A stretch of DNA of 49,046 nt from positions 1 to 49,046 of the forward strand of contig DKWE01000075.1 of the NCBI GenBank assembly GCA_002491565.1, in the 5' to 3' direction. The stretch is from Lachnospiraceae bacterium UBA7160 (GTDB lineage: Bacteria > Bacillota > Clostridia > Lachnospirales > Lachnospiraceae). A program made the position numbers and the translations under genes. Below are positions 1 to 8,730 of this stretch, one piece after another; positions within the stretch are counted from its first letter, which is position 1, and every line of letters begins with the position of its first letter. A model generated the notes under the pieces. The model did not search any database and was not told where the DNA came from. It saw only the letters and a list, made by a program, of their open reading frames with translations.

Positions 1-128
1 GGCAGCTGCGGAGGTCTTCTGGAACCTTAGAACCTGTAGACGAACGATAAGAGCTTGCAAACATCCAGACGTACTTCTCGACCGGGTCGCCTAAACTGTA
101 ACTTTAACAGAGAACCTGCAGTATGCAG
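1..128 (+). repeat. Intergenic repeat R1, copy 1 (left edge)
   Basis: This stretch matches 47159-47276 on the same strand. Both copies begin GGCAG(C/T)TGCGG and share CCTTAGA, TGTAGACGAACGATAAGAGC and ACTTCTC, and both end in an AGAG-C-TGCAG/GCAGGCAG segment. Two blocks of it (CTTCTGGAnCCTTAGAAC and CTTCTCGACCGGGTCG) also occur on the minus strand at 8731-8790, in the opposite order. The nature is unknown; a multicopy structured RNA or mobile-element relic is possible. It may begin before the window. Confidence 0.6.
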
Positions 129-240
129 GGCAGAATTTCGTGCGTGCAGAGTAAAAGACAATAAGAGGATTTTTCGCATGAAATCTCAGCTTTAGCGAAT
201 GATAATAAATGTACTTCATATATAGAGAAAGGAAGATTCC

Positions 241-837
241 ATGACAGATAAAAGTTCCAAGCAACTCCCGAAACAGAAGCAGTCCGGTCAGCAGAAGAAA
301 AGCTCTCGCCGTTCCTATCTGAATGAATTCCAGAAGGATGCCGCAGGAACTTATCAGTACAGCGGCGCCTGGATTCATTATGACACAGATGAGGCCGGGC
401 GTTCCTATGCCGGCTGGCGCACCGCCATCCTGACCTGCACAGTGGTCATGGTGGTCTGCATCATTGCCGCCGGGTGCATCCCTGCGCCTGGTATGCAGAA
501 TGGCGCGTATCTGCTCATTCCATACATGATCTCGGTCGTGGCAGGGGCGCTTACCGTATACGCTGCCGGCAGGCTTTTGATTCATGGAGAGAAGCTGCGG
601 GAATACGTCTACGACGCGACAGCGATCAAGCTTCCCGCGCGGGCGATGGTGACGGCAATTGCTTCCTTTCTTGTGGGCTTGATGGAATGCGTGTGGATTG
701 CGCAGCACGGATTTGCGGGCGCGCCGGTCTGGTTTATCTGCCTTCTGCTGCTGGAACTTTTGTCGGGAGGAAGCGCCTTGCTGCTGAGAAATGTCATTCT
801 TGGAACGAAATGGGAGCGATGCGGAGGAAAAAGGTAG
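241..837 (+). CDS. Small polytopic membrane protein, function unknown
   Basis: The 198-residue protein begins with about 55 hydrophilic, Lys/Gln/Ser-rich residues. It then has four probable membrane segments, at roughly residues 62-80, 89-110, 131-154 and 161-183. An AAAGGAAG ribosome binding site lies 7 bases before the ATG. No catalytic motif is visible and I do not recognise a family. It sits alone between repeat R1 and the peptide-transport leader and is followed by about 590 bases without a gene, so it is probably monocistronic. The basic N-terminus before the first segment suggests a cytoplasmic N-terminus. Confidence 0.75.
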   Translation: MTDKSSKQLPKQKQSGQQKKSSRRSYLNEFQKDAAGTYQYSGAWIHYDTDEAGRSYAGWRTAILTCTVVMVVCIIAAGCIPAPGMQNGAYLLIPYMISVVAGALTVYAAGRLLIHGEKLREYVYDATAIKLPARAMVTAIASFLVGLMECVWIAQHGFAGAPVWFICLLLLELLSGGSALLLRNVILGTKWERCGGKR

Positions 838-887
838 AGCAGGCAACATTTGTCTCGTATTTTGTGGTTTTTTTGCCGAGAATGAAA

Positions 888-916
888 TTGACAATAAAAA
901 GAAAAGTAGGTATAAT
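888..916 (+). promoter_or_regulatory. Perfect consensus sigma-A promoter
   Basis: TTGACA at 888-893 and TATAAT at 911-916 are separated by exactly 17 bases. Transcription would start near 923. The first strong hairpin downstream is at 979-1000, so the promoter could drive either a short RNA of about 75-80 bases or a long leader running into the peptide operon. Confidence 0.75.
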
Positions 917-978
917 TGTATAAGATTTTCTGAAATGTGCGTGGAGCACGTTCGAATGAATGTGTGAAATGAACAGGC

Positions 979-1023
979 AAAAGGGGGATATCCCCCTTTT
1001 GTGCTTGCAGCTGCAAGCACAAA
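979..1023 (+). terminator. Two adjacent perfect palindromes, the first terminator-like
   Basis: Positions 979-1000 form a perfect 22-base palindrome (AAAAGGGGG arm, CCCCCTTTT arm), which in RNA gives a GC stem followed by four U. Positions 998-1023 form a second perfect 26-base palindrome (TTTGTGCTTGCAG arm). The two overlap by three bases. The first fits an intrinsic terminator, on either strand by symmetry; the second could instead be a protein-binding site. Confidence 0.55.
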
Positions 1024-1303
1024 TGATCCTGTCCGCTGCACCCCGACACAGAGTACCGCGTGCGTTACTGTTCACGTATCCGCTATCCCGCGTGGCGTTT
1101 TTGTGCATGTGCACGAAAATCCCGAGGACAGCAGCGCAAAAATGCGTAGTTCGCGCATTTTGTGTGTATCGCGAAGCGTGTTATTGTTTGCGGCCGGAAT
1201 GGCCATGGACAGTAATCCGCGTGCTGCGGACAGCACCCGGACACAGAATCCTGTGACCACGGGTCGGCCCGGACACAGAGTACGATATGCAACGGAGCGT
1301 GTT

Positions 1304-1332
1304 TTGACAGACAGCCGTATGCAGTGTATAGG
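1304..1332 (+). promoter_or_regulatory. Promoter of the peptide ABC transporter operon
   Basis: TTGACA at 1304-1309 and TATAGG at 1327-1332 are 17 bases apart. The start codon at 1428 would be about 90 bases downstream of the transcription start. The leader includes a small hairpin (GTGTGCCG, GAA loop, CGGCATAC) and an AAGGAGG ribosome binding site. Confidence 0.7.
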
Positions 1333-1427
1333 ACTGTGGGCATATGTGTGCCGGAACGGCATACCCGGGATATCCGGACGCGGTGGCGCATGATTCAGGG
1401 ATCGAATAAAAAAGGAGGATACAAAGT

Positions 1428-3719
1428 ATGAAAAATGCAAAAAGACTGCTTGCTCTTGCACTTGCTGCAGGGATGAGCCTGACGCAGCTGATGAGTGTTG
1501 CTGCGGCAGAGACAGAAGGCGCAACAGAGGCTGCTCCGGCAGGCGAAGCTGCTGCGAATACTCTGGTAGTCGCTGCGGATGGCATGGATGGAAAGTTCTC
1601 TCCGTTCTTCTACACAGCAGTACCGGATGAGGACGTTGTCCGGACGATGTTCGAGGGACTGCTCGTTTCTGACCGTGAGGGTTCCATCGTGCTGAAGGGC
1701 ATCGATGGTGAGACCCGCCCGTACAATGGCACAGATTACACATACTACGGACTCGCAAACTGCGATATCGTAGAGAATGAGGATGGCACCGTTGATTACA
1801 ATTTCACACTGAGAGATGATCTGGTATGGTCTGACGGCGAGCCGATCACGATCGATGACGCGATTTTCTCCGCATACGTATTCTGCGATCCGACCTACGA
1901 TGGCAACAGCACCCTGTTTGCTCTGCCGATCGAAGGTATGGCGGAATACCGCACCGGTATGGAGACCCTGTTCAACCTGCTGACCGCTGCAGGCCCGGAC
2001 AACACAGATTTCACCTACTGGGATGAAGCGACACAGACTGAGTTCTGGGCAGATCTGACTCAGGCTGGCGATGCGTTCGCACAGTCCATCGTTGACTATG
2101 TAATTGCAGCAGGATACAATGCAGAGGGCGACTCTGTAGCTGCATGCGCGGCAAACTGGGGCTATACGCTCGATGAAGCCGCTACGGTAACTGATTTCTT
2201 CAATGCTATGGTAGAGAATTATGGCGGAGATTACATCACCATGTCCTCTACTGAAACTGCTGGCCCGCTGATCACAGACCTGATGGCAGATTACGGCAAG
2301 TATGCAGTTGGTATCGAGACCGGTGAGTCCGCTCCGAACATTTCCGGTATCAAGAAGACCGGCGATTACACCATGACCATCACGCTGACACAGGTAGACG
2401 CGACCGCGATCTATCAGCTCGGCTTCTCCATCTGCCCGGTACACTACTACGGCAGCCTGGATGCATATGATTATGACAACAACCAGTTCGGTTTCCCGAA
2501 GGGCGACCTCTCCGGCGTAAAGGCTAAGACCTCCGCTCCGGTCGGCAACGGCCCGTTCACCTTCGTAAGCTTTGAGAACGGCGTTGCAACGGTTCAGAAG
2601 AACCCGCTCTACTGGAAGGGTGAGCCGAAGATCGACTTCATCAACTTCCAGCATGTACAGGAAGCAGATAAGATCAGCGGCGTAGGCGCAGGCACGCTCG
2701 ATATCGCAGAGCCGTCCTTCAGCCTTGACGGTGTAGCTGAGATGGCAGAGCTGAACGGCAGCGATACCTTCGACGGCGACGTGATCACGATCAAGACGGT
2801 TGCAAACCTTGGCTACGGCTACATCGGCATCAATGCGAAGAACGTCTGCGTAGGCGACGATCCGGCATCTGACGCTTCCAAGAATCTCCGTAAGGCAATC
2901 GCTACGATCTACTCGGTATACCGTGACGTAGCAATGGATTCCTATTACGGCGAGTGGGCAAATGTGATCAACTACCCGATCTCTGATACGTCCTGGGCAG
3001 CTCCGCGTGTAACGGACGAGGGATACAAGGTAGCATTCTCTGTTGATGTAAACGGCAACCCGATCTACACAGACGGCATGACCGAGGATGAGAAGTATGC
3101 TGCAGCGCTGCAGGCATCTCTTGGCTTCTTCGAGGCAGCTGGCTACACGGTAGAGGACGGCAAGCTGACCGCAGCTCCGGAAGGCGCTTCCCTTGAGTAC
3201 GAAGTAATGATCCCGGGCAGCGGCAAGGGTGATCACCCGAACTTCATGATCCTTACAATGGCTAGAGACGCGTTCGCAAGCATCGGCTTCAACCTGATCA
3301 TCACAGACCTGAGCGACGGTACCGTCACCATCGGCAACAACCTGGATGCAGGGACGGCTGAGATGTGGACCATGGCATGGCAGGCAACTGCAGATCCGGA
3401 TATGTACCAGATCTACTACTCTGACGTAGCAAACGGCGGAGCAAATCCGGGCGGCAGCAACAAGTACTACAGCATCGCAGATGCTGAGCTTGATGAGCTG
3501 ATTATGGCAGCACGTCAGTCTACCGATCAGGCTTACCGTAAGGTTATCTACAAGGAGTGCCTGGACAGGATCGTAGACTGGGCAACTGAGGTTCCGATCT
3601 ACCAGCGTCAGAACTGCGAGATCTTCTCCACAGAGCGTGTGAACGTTTCTACTCTGACACCGGATATCACAACCTACTGGGATTGGCTCAACGATGTCGA
3701 GCTTCTTGAGCTGAACTAA
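1428..3719 (+). CDS. Peptide ABC transporter substrate-binding protein (SBP_bac_5)
   Basis: This is the extracytoplasmic receptor of an oligopeptide/dipeptide importer. The 763-residue length is long for the family (about 500-600). It has a basic start (MKNAKR), a hydrophobic stretch and an AAAE cleavage region near residues 26-29, followed by an Ala/Glu-rich linker and the family core (LVVAADGMDGKFSPFFYT, then FEGLL, DGEPITIDDA and GNGPFTF). There is no cysteine in the first 50 residues, so the usual Gram-positive lipobox is absent. Codon use is strongly biased (pyrimidine-ending, highly expressed type). An AAGGAGG site precedes the ATG. It is first in an operon with the two permeases and two ATPases downstream. 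Confidence 0.93.
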   Translation: MKNAKRLLALALAAGMSLTQLMSVAAAETEGATEAAPAGEAAANTLVVAADGMDGKFSPFFYTAVPDEDVVRTMFEGLLVSDREGSIVLKGIDGETRPYNGTDYTYYGLANCDIVENEDGTVDYNFTLRDDLVWSDGEPITIDDAIFSAYVFCDPTYDGNSTLFALPIEGMAEYRTGMETLFNLLTAAGPDNTDFTYWDEATQTEFWADLTQAGDAFAQSIVDYVIAAGYNAEGDSVAACAANWGYTLDEAATVTDFFNAMVENYGGDYITMSSTETAGPLITDLMADYGKYAVGIETGESAPNISGIKKTGDYTMTITLTQVDATAIYQLGFSICPVHYYGSLDAYDYDNNQFGFPKGDLSGVKAKTSAPVGNGPFTFVSFENGVATVQKNPLYWKGEPKIDFINFQHVQEADKISGVGAGTLDIAEPSFSLDGVAEMAELNGSDTFDGDVITIKTVANLGYGYIGINAKNVCVGDDPASDASKNLRKAIATIYSVYRDVAMDSYYGEWANVINYPISDTSWAAPRVTDEGYKVAFSVDVNGNPIYTDGMTEDEKYAAALQASLGFFEAAGYTVEDGKLTAAPEGASLEYEVMIPGSGKGDHPNFMILTMARDAFASIGFNLIITDLSDGTVTIGNNLDAGTAEMWTMAWQATADPDMYQIYYSDVANGGANPGGSNKYYSIADAELDELIMAARQSTDQAYRKVIYKECLDRIVDWATEVPIYQRQNCEIFSTERVNVSTLTPDITTYWDWLNDVELLELN

Positions 3720-3761
3720 TTCGGCAGCACATACCCGGGCCTTACCCTGTAAGATAAGGAT

Positions 3762-3787
3762 CGCTCTGCGGCTTCGGCCGCAGAGCG
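3762..3787 (+). promoter_or_regulatory. UUCG-capped stem-loop between binding protein and permease
   Basis: CGCTCTGCGGC, a TTCG tetraloop and GCCGCAGAGCG form a perfect 11-bp hairpin. No T-run follows (GATGAAAAG), so it is more likely an mRNA-stabilising or processing stem than a terminator. Such a stem is typical where the first cistron, the binding protein, must be made in excess over the membrane subunits. Confidence 0.7.
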
Positions 3788-3896
3788 GATGAAAAGTTCT
3801 GCATATAAGCGGCTGTTCGGGGCAAAGGTGATTCGAACATCTGCGTATGTGCGGAACTCTTTTTATATAATATGAATAAGGAATGGAGGTATCCGC

Positions 3897-4883
3897 ATGC
3901 GGAAATATATTGCGAAGCGACTCATGCTTTCGGTAGTGATTCTGTTTTTCGTATGTTTTATTATCTACACGCTGATGCGCTGTCTGCCCGCCTCCTATGT
4001 GGAGACAATGGCAATGGAACTCAGCCAGAAGCCGGGAGCAAAGTCCTACCAGGAATGGCTGGAACAGCTGAACGCGCAGTACCATCTGGATGTCGGCATT
4101 ATCCCAGGCTATTTTATGCAGCTCGGTGAAATGCTGCGCGGCAACTTCGGCGATAGCTGGAAGTTCACGATCCCGGTAGTAGAGCAGTTCCAGAAATGTA
4201 TCGGCGTCTCCTTTATCATGGGGGCGATTTCACTCGTGCTGGAGGTTATCATTGCGATTCCGCTCGGTATCATTGCTGCGACGAAGCAGTACTCGAAGAC
4301 AGACTACACAATTACTGTGTTTGCACTTGCAGGCATTTCACTGCCTACCTTTTTCTTTGCAACACTTCTGAAGCTGGTCTTTTCCGTGAAGCTTGGCTGG
4401 TTTGATCTGGTCGGTCTGGTCGGGAGAAATTACAATACCCTGGATGAGATGGGACGCTTTCTGGATAAGGCGCATCACCTGATCCTTCCGATTACGACAC
4501 TGGTGGTGATCAGTATCGGTTCTCTGATGCGTTACACCAGAACAAATATGCTGGAAGTGCTGAATTCCGACTACATCCGCACAGCCCGCGCGAAGGGCTT
4601 AAGTGAGCGGAAGGTCATCTACCACCATGCGTTCCGCAATACACTGATTCCGCTGGTAACGATCGTCGGCAACTCGCTGCCGGGTCTGTTCTCCGGTGCG
4701 CTGATTACCGAGACCCTGTTCGCAATTCCGGGCATCGGATACAATTCCTACCAGTCGATGATCGCAGGAGACATTCCATTCTCCATGTTTTACATGACTT
4801 TTTTGGCGATCCTGACACTGGCGAGCAACCTGCTGGCTGATATCCTGTACGCAGTGGTAGACCCGCGCGTGCGTATTTCGTAG
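3897..4883 (+). CDS. Peptide ABC transporter permease, DppB/OppB type
   Basis: This is an inner-membrane permease of a peptide importer, 328 residues and normal for the family. It starts MRKYIAKRLMLSVVILFFVCFIIY, the typical single N-terminal segment, followed by an extracellular loop of about 70 residues and a core of five or six segments (BPD_transp_1). The EAA-like coupling helix is visible as LNSDYIRTARAKGLSERKVI, followed by HHAFRNTLIPL. A GGAGG site lies 8 bases upstream. It is the second gene of the operon and 15 bases separate it from the partner permease. Confidence 0.93.
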   Translation: MRKYIAKRLMLSVVILFFVCFIIYTLMRCLPASYVETMAMELSQKPGAKSYQEWLEQLNAQYHLDVGIIPGYFMQLGEMLRGNFGDSWKFTIPVVEQFQKCIGVSFIMGAISLVLEVIIAIPLGIIAATKQYSKTDYTITVFALAGISLPTFFFATLLKLVFSVKLGWFDLVGLVGRNYNTLDEMGRFLDKAHHLILPITTLVVISIGSLMRYTRTNMLEVLNSDYIRTARAKGLSERKVIYHHAFRNTLIPLVTIVGNSLPGLFSGALITETLFAIPGIGYNSYQSMIAGDIPFSMFYMTFLAILTLASNLLADILYAVVDPRVRIS

Positions 4884-4897
4884 AAAGGGGGAGAATC

Positions 4898-6439
4898 ATG
4901 TCTGACGAAAAGAAGAATGGAAATTCCAATCAGGAAGAACAATATTCCTTAAACGATGACCGCCGTGTCAAGGTTCTGTCCCCTGGCGCGATGGTAGCGA
5001 AGCGTTTTTTCCGCAACCGCCTTGCCGTGACCGGTATGGTGATTCTGCTCGTGATGTTCCTCTTTTCCTTTGTCGGAGGAGTGCTCTCTCCGTACCGCGA
5101 GGATCAGGTCTTCTACCGCAGAGATTATATTAGTAAAGAATATGTGGGAGTGACAGAAAATACGGAGTACCGTTATCTGAAGCTTTCCGATGAGTATGGC
5201 GCGGTGCAGCAGGCGATGACTGTGCTTGCCATTCAGCAGGAGAATTCATCCTTTGACGCAAAGGGTAAGACCTATGACGTGGTCAAGGAGGGCGAGGGAC
5301 TCTACTCCATTATGGACGGCGATACGGCAGTCGGCGCAGCCTATCTCGATATCATCAGCGCAGAGGATTCCAGTGTGACATTTTCCGATGAATTTCAGTA
5401 CAATGCACTGCTGGGACTTGTGAAGGGCGGCGGCAGCTTTACCCTGGATGGAGAAGACTATGACGTAGACGACACCGGTATGATCACGAAGGGCGGCGAG
5501 TCAGTCGCAGTCTGCAGCCGTTATATTGTGCAGTCCAAGACAAGCGGCGTGATCATTAGCAATGAGTTCCGCGAGGCATTGATTGATCATCTCGCATCTG
5601 AGGAGGAAGTGTTCACCTTCACAGATGCGAATGGAGAGACTGCAGAATATGAGCTGGTCTATGATCCTGCGACGAAGATCTGGTCTGTCAAGCAGGAGGT
5701 TTCCACGCAGGTATTTGATACGTATTCCTCTCCGTCGAAGGAGCACTGGCTCGGCACAGACCGGAACGGTATGGATATGCTGACCCGTCTGATGTACGGC
5801 GGACGTATTTCCCTGCTGGTTGGTTTTGTTGTCGTGATTATCGCAACGGTGCTCGGTATCATTCTGGGCGGCTTTGCAGGATACTTTGGCGGCTGGGTCG
5901 ACAATCTGATCATGCGTATCGTAGATATCTTTTACTGTATCCCGTCGACGCCGGTGATCATCATCCTGGGCGCGGCGATGGACGGTATGCGTGTGGAACC
6001 GAAGATCCGTATTTTCTATCTGATGCTGATCCTGGGTGTGCTCGGCTGGCCTGGCACGGCGCGTATGGTCAGAGGACAGATCCTCTCCCTGCGTGAGCAG
6101 GAGTTCATGACGGCGACAGAGGCGTGTGGGATCCGCGTATCGCGCAGAGTGTTCCGCCATCTGATTCCGAATGTGATCCCGCAGCTGATCGTTATCTGTA
6201 CGATGAGCCTTGGTTCTACGATTATCACGGAGTCTACGCTTTCCTTCCTGGGACTGGGTGTCAAGTTCCCGTATGCGTCCTGGGGAAATATTATTAACGA
6301 TGTATCGAATTCCTTCGTTCTGACAAATTACTGGTTTATCTGGATTCCGGCCGGTGTCTGCCTGATGCTGACGGTTCTGGCGTTCAACTTTGTTGGTGAT
6401 GGTCTGCGTGACGCGTTTGACCCGAGAATGAAGCGATAA
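4898..6439 (+). CDS. Peptide ABC transporter permease, DppC/OppC type, with large inserted domain
   Basis: This is the partner permease of the gene just upstream. At 513 residues it is far longer than ordinary OppC proteins (about 300). The first membrane segment is at residues 43-62. The family's second part resumes at about residue 282 (EHWLGTDRNGMDMLTRLMYGG) and carries the coupling helix (EFMTATEACGIRVSRRVFRH). The roughly 210 residues between (70-278) form an extra extracytoplasmic region with two similar-looking stretches: KGKTYDVVKEGEGLYSI and NGETAEYELVYDPATKIWSV. That insertion could contact the binding protein or peptide; its role is unknown. An AAAGGGGGAG site precedes the ATG. Confidence 0.92.
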   Translation: MSDEKKNGNSNQEEQYSLNDDRRVKVLSPGAMVAKRFFRNRLAVTGMVILLVMFLFSFVGGVLSPYREDQVFYRRDYISKEYVGVTENTEYRYLKLSDEYGAVQQAMTVLAIQQENSSFDAKGKTYDVVKEGEGLYSIMDGDTAVGAAYLDIISAEDSSVTFSDEFQYNALLGLVKGGGSFTLDGEDYDVDDTGMITKGGESVAVCSRYIVQSKTSGVIISNEFREALIDHLASEEEVFTFTDANGETAEYELVYDPATKIWSVKQEVSTQVFDTYSSPSKEHWLGTDRNGMDMLTRLMYGGRISLLVGFVVVIIATVLGIILGGFAGYFGGWVDNLIMRIVDIFYCIPSTPVIIILGAAMDGMRVEPKIRIFYLMLILGVLGWPGTARMVRGQILSLREQEFMTATEACGIRVSRRVFRHLIPNVIPQLIVICTMSLGSTIITESTLSFLGLGVKFPYASWGNIINDVSNSFVLTNYWFIWIPAGVCLMLTVLAFNFVGDGLRDAFDPRMKR

Positions 6440-6454
6440 GGGAGGAGGAGCAAG

Positions 6455-7663
6455 ATGGCAAAGAATAAACCGGAGGGCTACCTCTCAGGCAGAGAGTCCC
6501 GGCGGATTTCAAAGGAAAACCGCAAGATTACAAGCGAACTGGAGAAAAAGCGCAAGCGCAAAAATGTGCCGGAGAGTGAATATCTGACCAAGATGCATGA
6601 CCCGAACAATGCAGTAGAATTTGACAACCTGCACACCTATTTCTTTACAGATGCGGGAACCGTCAAGAGCGTGGACGGTGTGACATTTGATGTGCCGATT
6701 GGCAAGACGGTCGGTGTTGTAGGTGAGTCGGGCTGCGGCAAATCCGTGACCAGTCTTTCCCTGATGCAGCTTCTGCAGCGGCCGCAGGGTCAGGTTGTGG
6801 AAGGCGAGATCCGTCTGAATCTGGGCGACAAGGCGGTAAATGTAGCGAAAATGCCGGATAAGGAGCTGCAGCATCTGCGCGGCAATTTCATGTCGATGAT
6901 TTTCCAGGAGCCGATGACTTCGCTGAATCCGGTATTCCGGATCGGTGATCAGGTGGATGAGGTCATCAGCCTGCACGATGGCGAGGGCAAGAGCGAGGCA
7001 GAGGTAAAGGCGCGGACGATTGAGATGCTGGAGCTGGTAGGTATCGCGAATAGCGAGGGTGTCTACAAGATGTATCCGCACGAGCTGTCAGGCGGTATGC
7101 GCCAGAGAGTGATGATCGCAATGGCGCTGGCATGCAATCCGCGTATCATCATTGCGGATGAGCCGACGACAGCGCTGGACGTGACGATTCAGGCACAGGT
7201 GCTGGATCTGCTGCGCGGTCTGAAGGACAAGATCAATTCTTCGATTATGTTTATCACGCATGACCTCGGTGTCATTGCGGAGATGGCGGACTATGTGGTT
7301 GTCATGTACGCAGGGCGTATCGTAGAAAAAGGAACAGCGGAGGATATTTTCTATCACCCGGCGCATCCGTATACGATCGGTCTGATGGCATCAAAGCCGG
7401 TGGTCGGCAAGCAGGTCGACAAGCTGTATTCGATTCCGGGCAAGGTGCCGAACCCGATCAACATGCCGAACTACTGCTATTTCAAGGACCGCTGTGAGAT
7501 GTGCGTGAAGCAGTGTAATGGGGTATATCCGTGCGAGATCAGCCTGAGCAAGACACACAAGGTGTCATGCTACCGCTATGCGGATGAGGCAGGCCGCCGT
7601 GAGTGGGAGAAGTCAACGGAGTTTATTCCGGACAGTGAAAAAGGGAAAGGAGGGAACGCGTAA
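6455..7663 (+). CDS. Peptide ABC transporter ATPase, DppD/OppD type
   Basis: This is one of two cytoplasmic ATPases that power the peptide importer. The Walker A is GESGCGKS at residues 90-97. The signature LSGGMRQR and Walker B IIIADEPTTALD follow, and the H-loop is in MFITHDLGV. The C-terminal oligopeptide-transporter domain ends in a cysteine-rich patch (CYFKDRCEMCVKQCNGVYPC), a pattern that in some family members binds a [4Fe-4S] cluster. A highly charged extension of about 50 residues precedes the ATPase core, unusual for the family. The gene follows the permease by 15 bases and its stop codon overlaps the start of the next gene (TAATG). Confidence 0.93.
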   Translation: MAKNKPEGYLSGRESRRISKENRKITSELEKKRKRKNVPESEYLTKMHDPNNAVEFDNLHTYFFTDAGTVKSVDGVTFDVPIGKTVGVVGESGCGKSVTSLSLMQLLQRPQGQVVEGEIRLNLGDKAVNVAKMPDKELQHLRGNFMSMIFQEPMTSLNPVFRIGDQVDEVISLHDGEGKSEAEVKARTIEMLELVGIANSEGVYKMYPHELSGGMRQRVMIAMALACNPRIIIADEPTTALDVTIQAQVLDLLRGLKDKINSSIMFITHDLGVIAEMADYVVVMYAGRIVEKGTAEDIFYHPAHPYTIGLMASKPVVGKQVDKLYSIPGKVPNPINMPNYCYFKDRCEMCVKQCNGVYPCEISLSKTHKVSCYRYADEAGRREWEKSTEFIPDSEKGKGGNA

Positions 7664-8685
7664 TGGGAAAGAATCAGGCAGTGGAAGATCCGAATGCACC
7701 TCTGGTGTATGATCCGCAGTATATTCTGATGGTAAAGAATCTAAAGAAGCATTTCCCGATCAAGGGCGGAATGCTTGCAAGAACCGTTGGACAGGTCCGC
7801 GCAGTGGACGGCGTGACGTTCAATCTGAAGCGCGGTACGACGATGGGTCTGGTAGGCGAGTCGGGCTGCGGAAAGACAACAACCGGCCGCGTGATCCTTC
7901 GTCTCTCCGGGGAAAAGACAGATGGGCAGGTGCTGTTCAACGGGCAGGAGGTGTATGACCTCTCCCCGAAGGAGATGCGTGCGCTCCGCCCGAAGATGCA
8001 GATCATTTTCCAGGACCCGTTTTCCAGCCTGTCGCCGCGTCTGCCGGTCGGTGAGATCATCGGTGAGGCGGTGCGCGAGCACAATCTGGTGCCGAAGGCG
8101 GAATTTAATGATTATATTGACAAGGTCATGGACAACTGCGGACTGCAGCCGTTCCACAAGGACCGCTATCCGCATGAGTTTTCCGGCGGACAGCGCCAGC
8201 GTATCTGTATTGCGCGTGCGCTCGCTCTGAATCCGGAGTTCGTAGTCTGTGATGAGCCGGTCTCCGCGCTGGATGTATCGATCCAGGCACAGATCATCAA
8301 TCTGCTGAAGGAGCTGCAGGAGAAGTATAAGCTGACCTACCTGTTTATCTCGCATGACCTCTCAGTCGTGGAGCATATCTCAGATACGGTGGGCGTCATG
8401 TATCTCGGAAATCTGGTGGAGTATGGTTCGACGGAGGATATTTTCCGGAATCCGCTTCATCCGTATACGAAGGCATTGTTCTCCGCAATTCCGATCCCGG
8501 ATCCGAAGGCAAAGATGAGCCGGATCGTGCTGGAAGGGTCGATTCCGTCCCCGGCAAATCCGCCGAGCGGATGTAAGTTCCACACCCGCTGCCAGTACTG
8601 CACAGAAAAGTGTAAGAAGGAAGCGCCGGTGCAGAGAGAGATCGAGCCGGGACACTATGTTGTGTGCCATCAGTATGACAAATAA
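7663..8685 (+). CDS. Peptide ABC transporter ATPase, DppF/OppF type
   Basis: This is the second ATPase of the peptide importer, 340 residues. Walker A is GESGCGKT at residues 65-72, the signature is FSGGQRQR, Walker B is FVVCDEPVSALD, and the H-loop lies in LFISHDLSV. The C-terminal domain has the same cysteine pattern as its partner (CKFHTRCQYCTEKC). Its ATG overlaps the stop of the upstream ATPase by one base, with an AAAGGAGG site inside the preceding gene, so translation is coupled. It is the last gene of the operon; a strong terminator lies about 100 bases downstream. Confidence 0.93.
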   Translation: MGKNQAVEDPNAPLVYDPQYILMVKNLKKHFPIKGGMLARTVGQVRAVDGVTFNLKRGTTMGLVGESGCGKTTTGRVILRLSGEKTDGQVLFNGQEVYDLSPKEMRALRPKMQIIFQDPFSSLSPRLPVGEIIGEAVREHNLVPKAEFNDYIDKVMDNCGLQPFHKDRYPHEFSGGQRQRICIARALALNPEFVVCDEPVSALDVSIQAQIINLLKELQEKYKLTYLFISHDLSVVEHISDTVGVMYLGNLVEYGSTEDIFRNPLHPYTKALFSAIPIPDPKAKMSRIVLEGSIPSPANPPSGCKFHTRCQYCTEKCKKEAPVQREIEPGHYVVCHQYDK

Positions 8686-8730
8686 ACTTGTTTCGTGTGT
8701 CTGAACAAACAAAAAGCCAGGGGAATCCAC

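Larger units (their letters stand above)
838..1427 (+). other. Gene-free leader region before the peptide ABC operon
   Basis: These 590 bases hold no convincing gene. Ordered features are a perfect consensus promoter at 888-916, two adjacent perfect palindromes at 979-1000 and 998-1023, three copies of a CCCGGACACAGAGTAC-like 16-mer at 1041-1056, 1236-1251 and 1268-1283, a hairpin around 1138-1160 (AAAATGCG/CGCATTTT) and a second strong promoter at 1304-1332. I saw no T-box, peptide-binding riboswitch or other known class. Confidence 0.6.

Noticed and set aside
1083..1391. Short minus-strand frames in the peptide operon leader
   Set aside because: They follow palindromes and direct repeats, lack ribosome binding sites and show no protein-like conservation features.
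838..1427. T-box or other known riboswitch before the peptide transporter
   Set aside because: No T-box sequence or specifier stem was found; the palindromes and direct repeats do not fit a known class.
1395..4085. An 896-codon open frame on the minus strand opposite the peptide-binding protein gene
   Set aside because: It is the mirror of strong codon bias in the plus-strand gene. It has no ribosome binding site, no recognisable domain and runs through the promoter-side leader.
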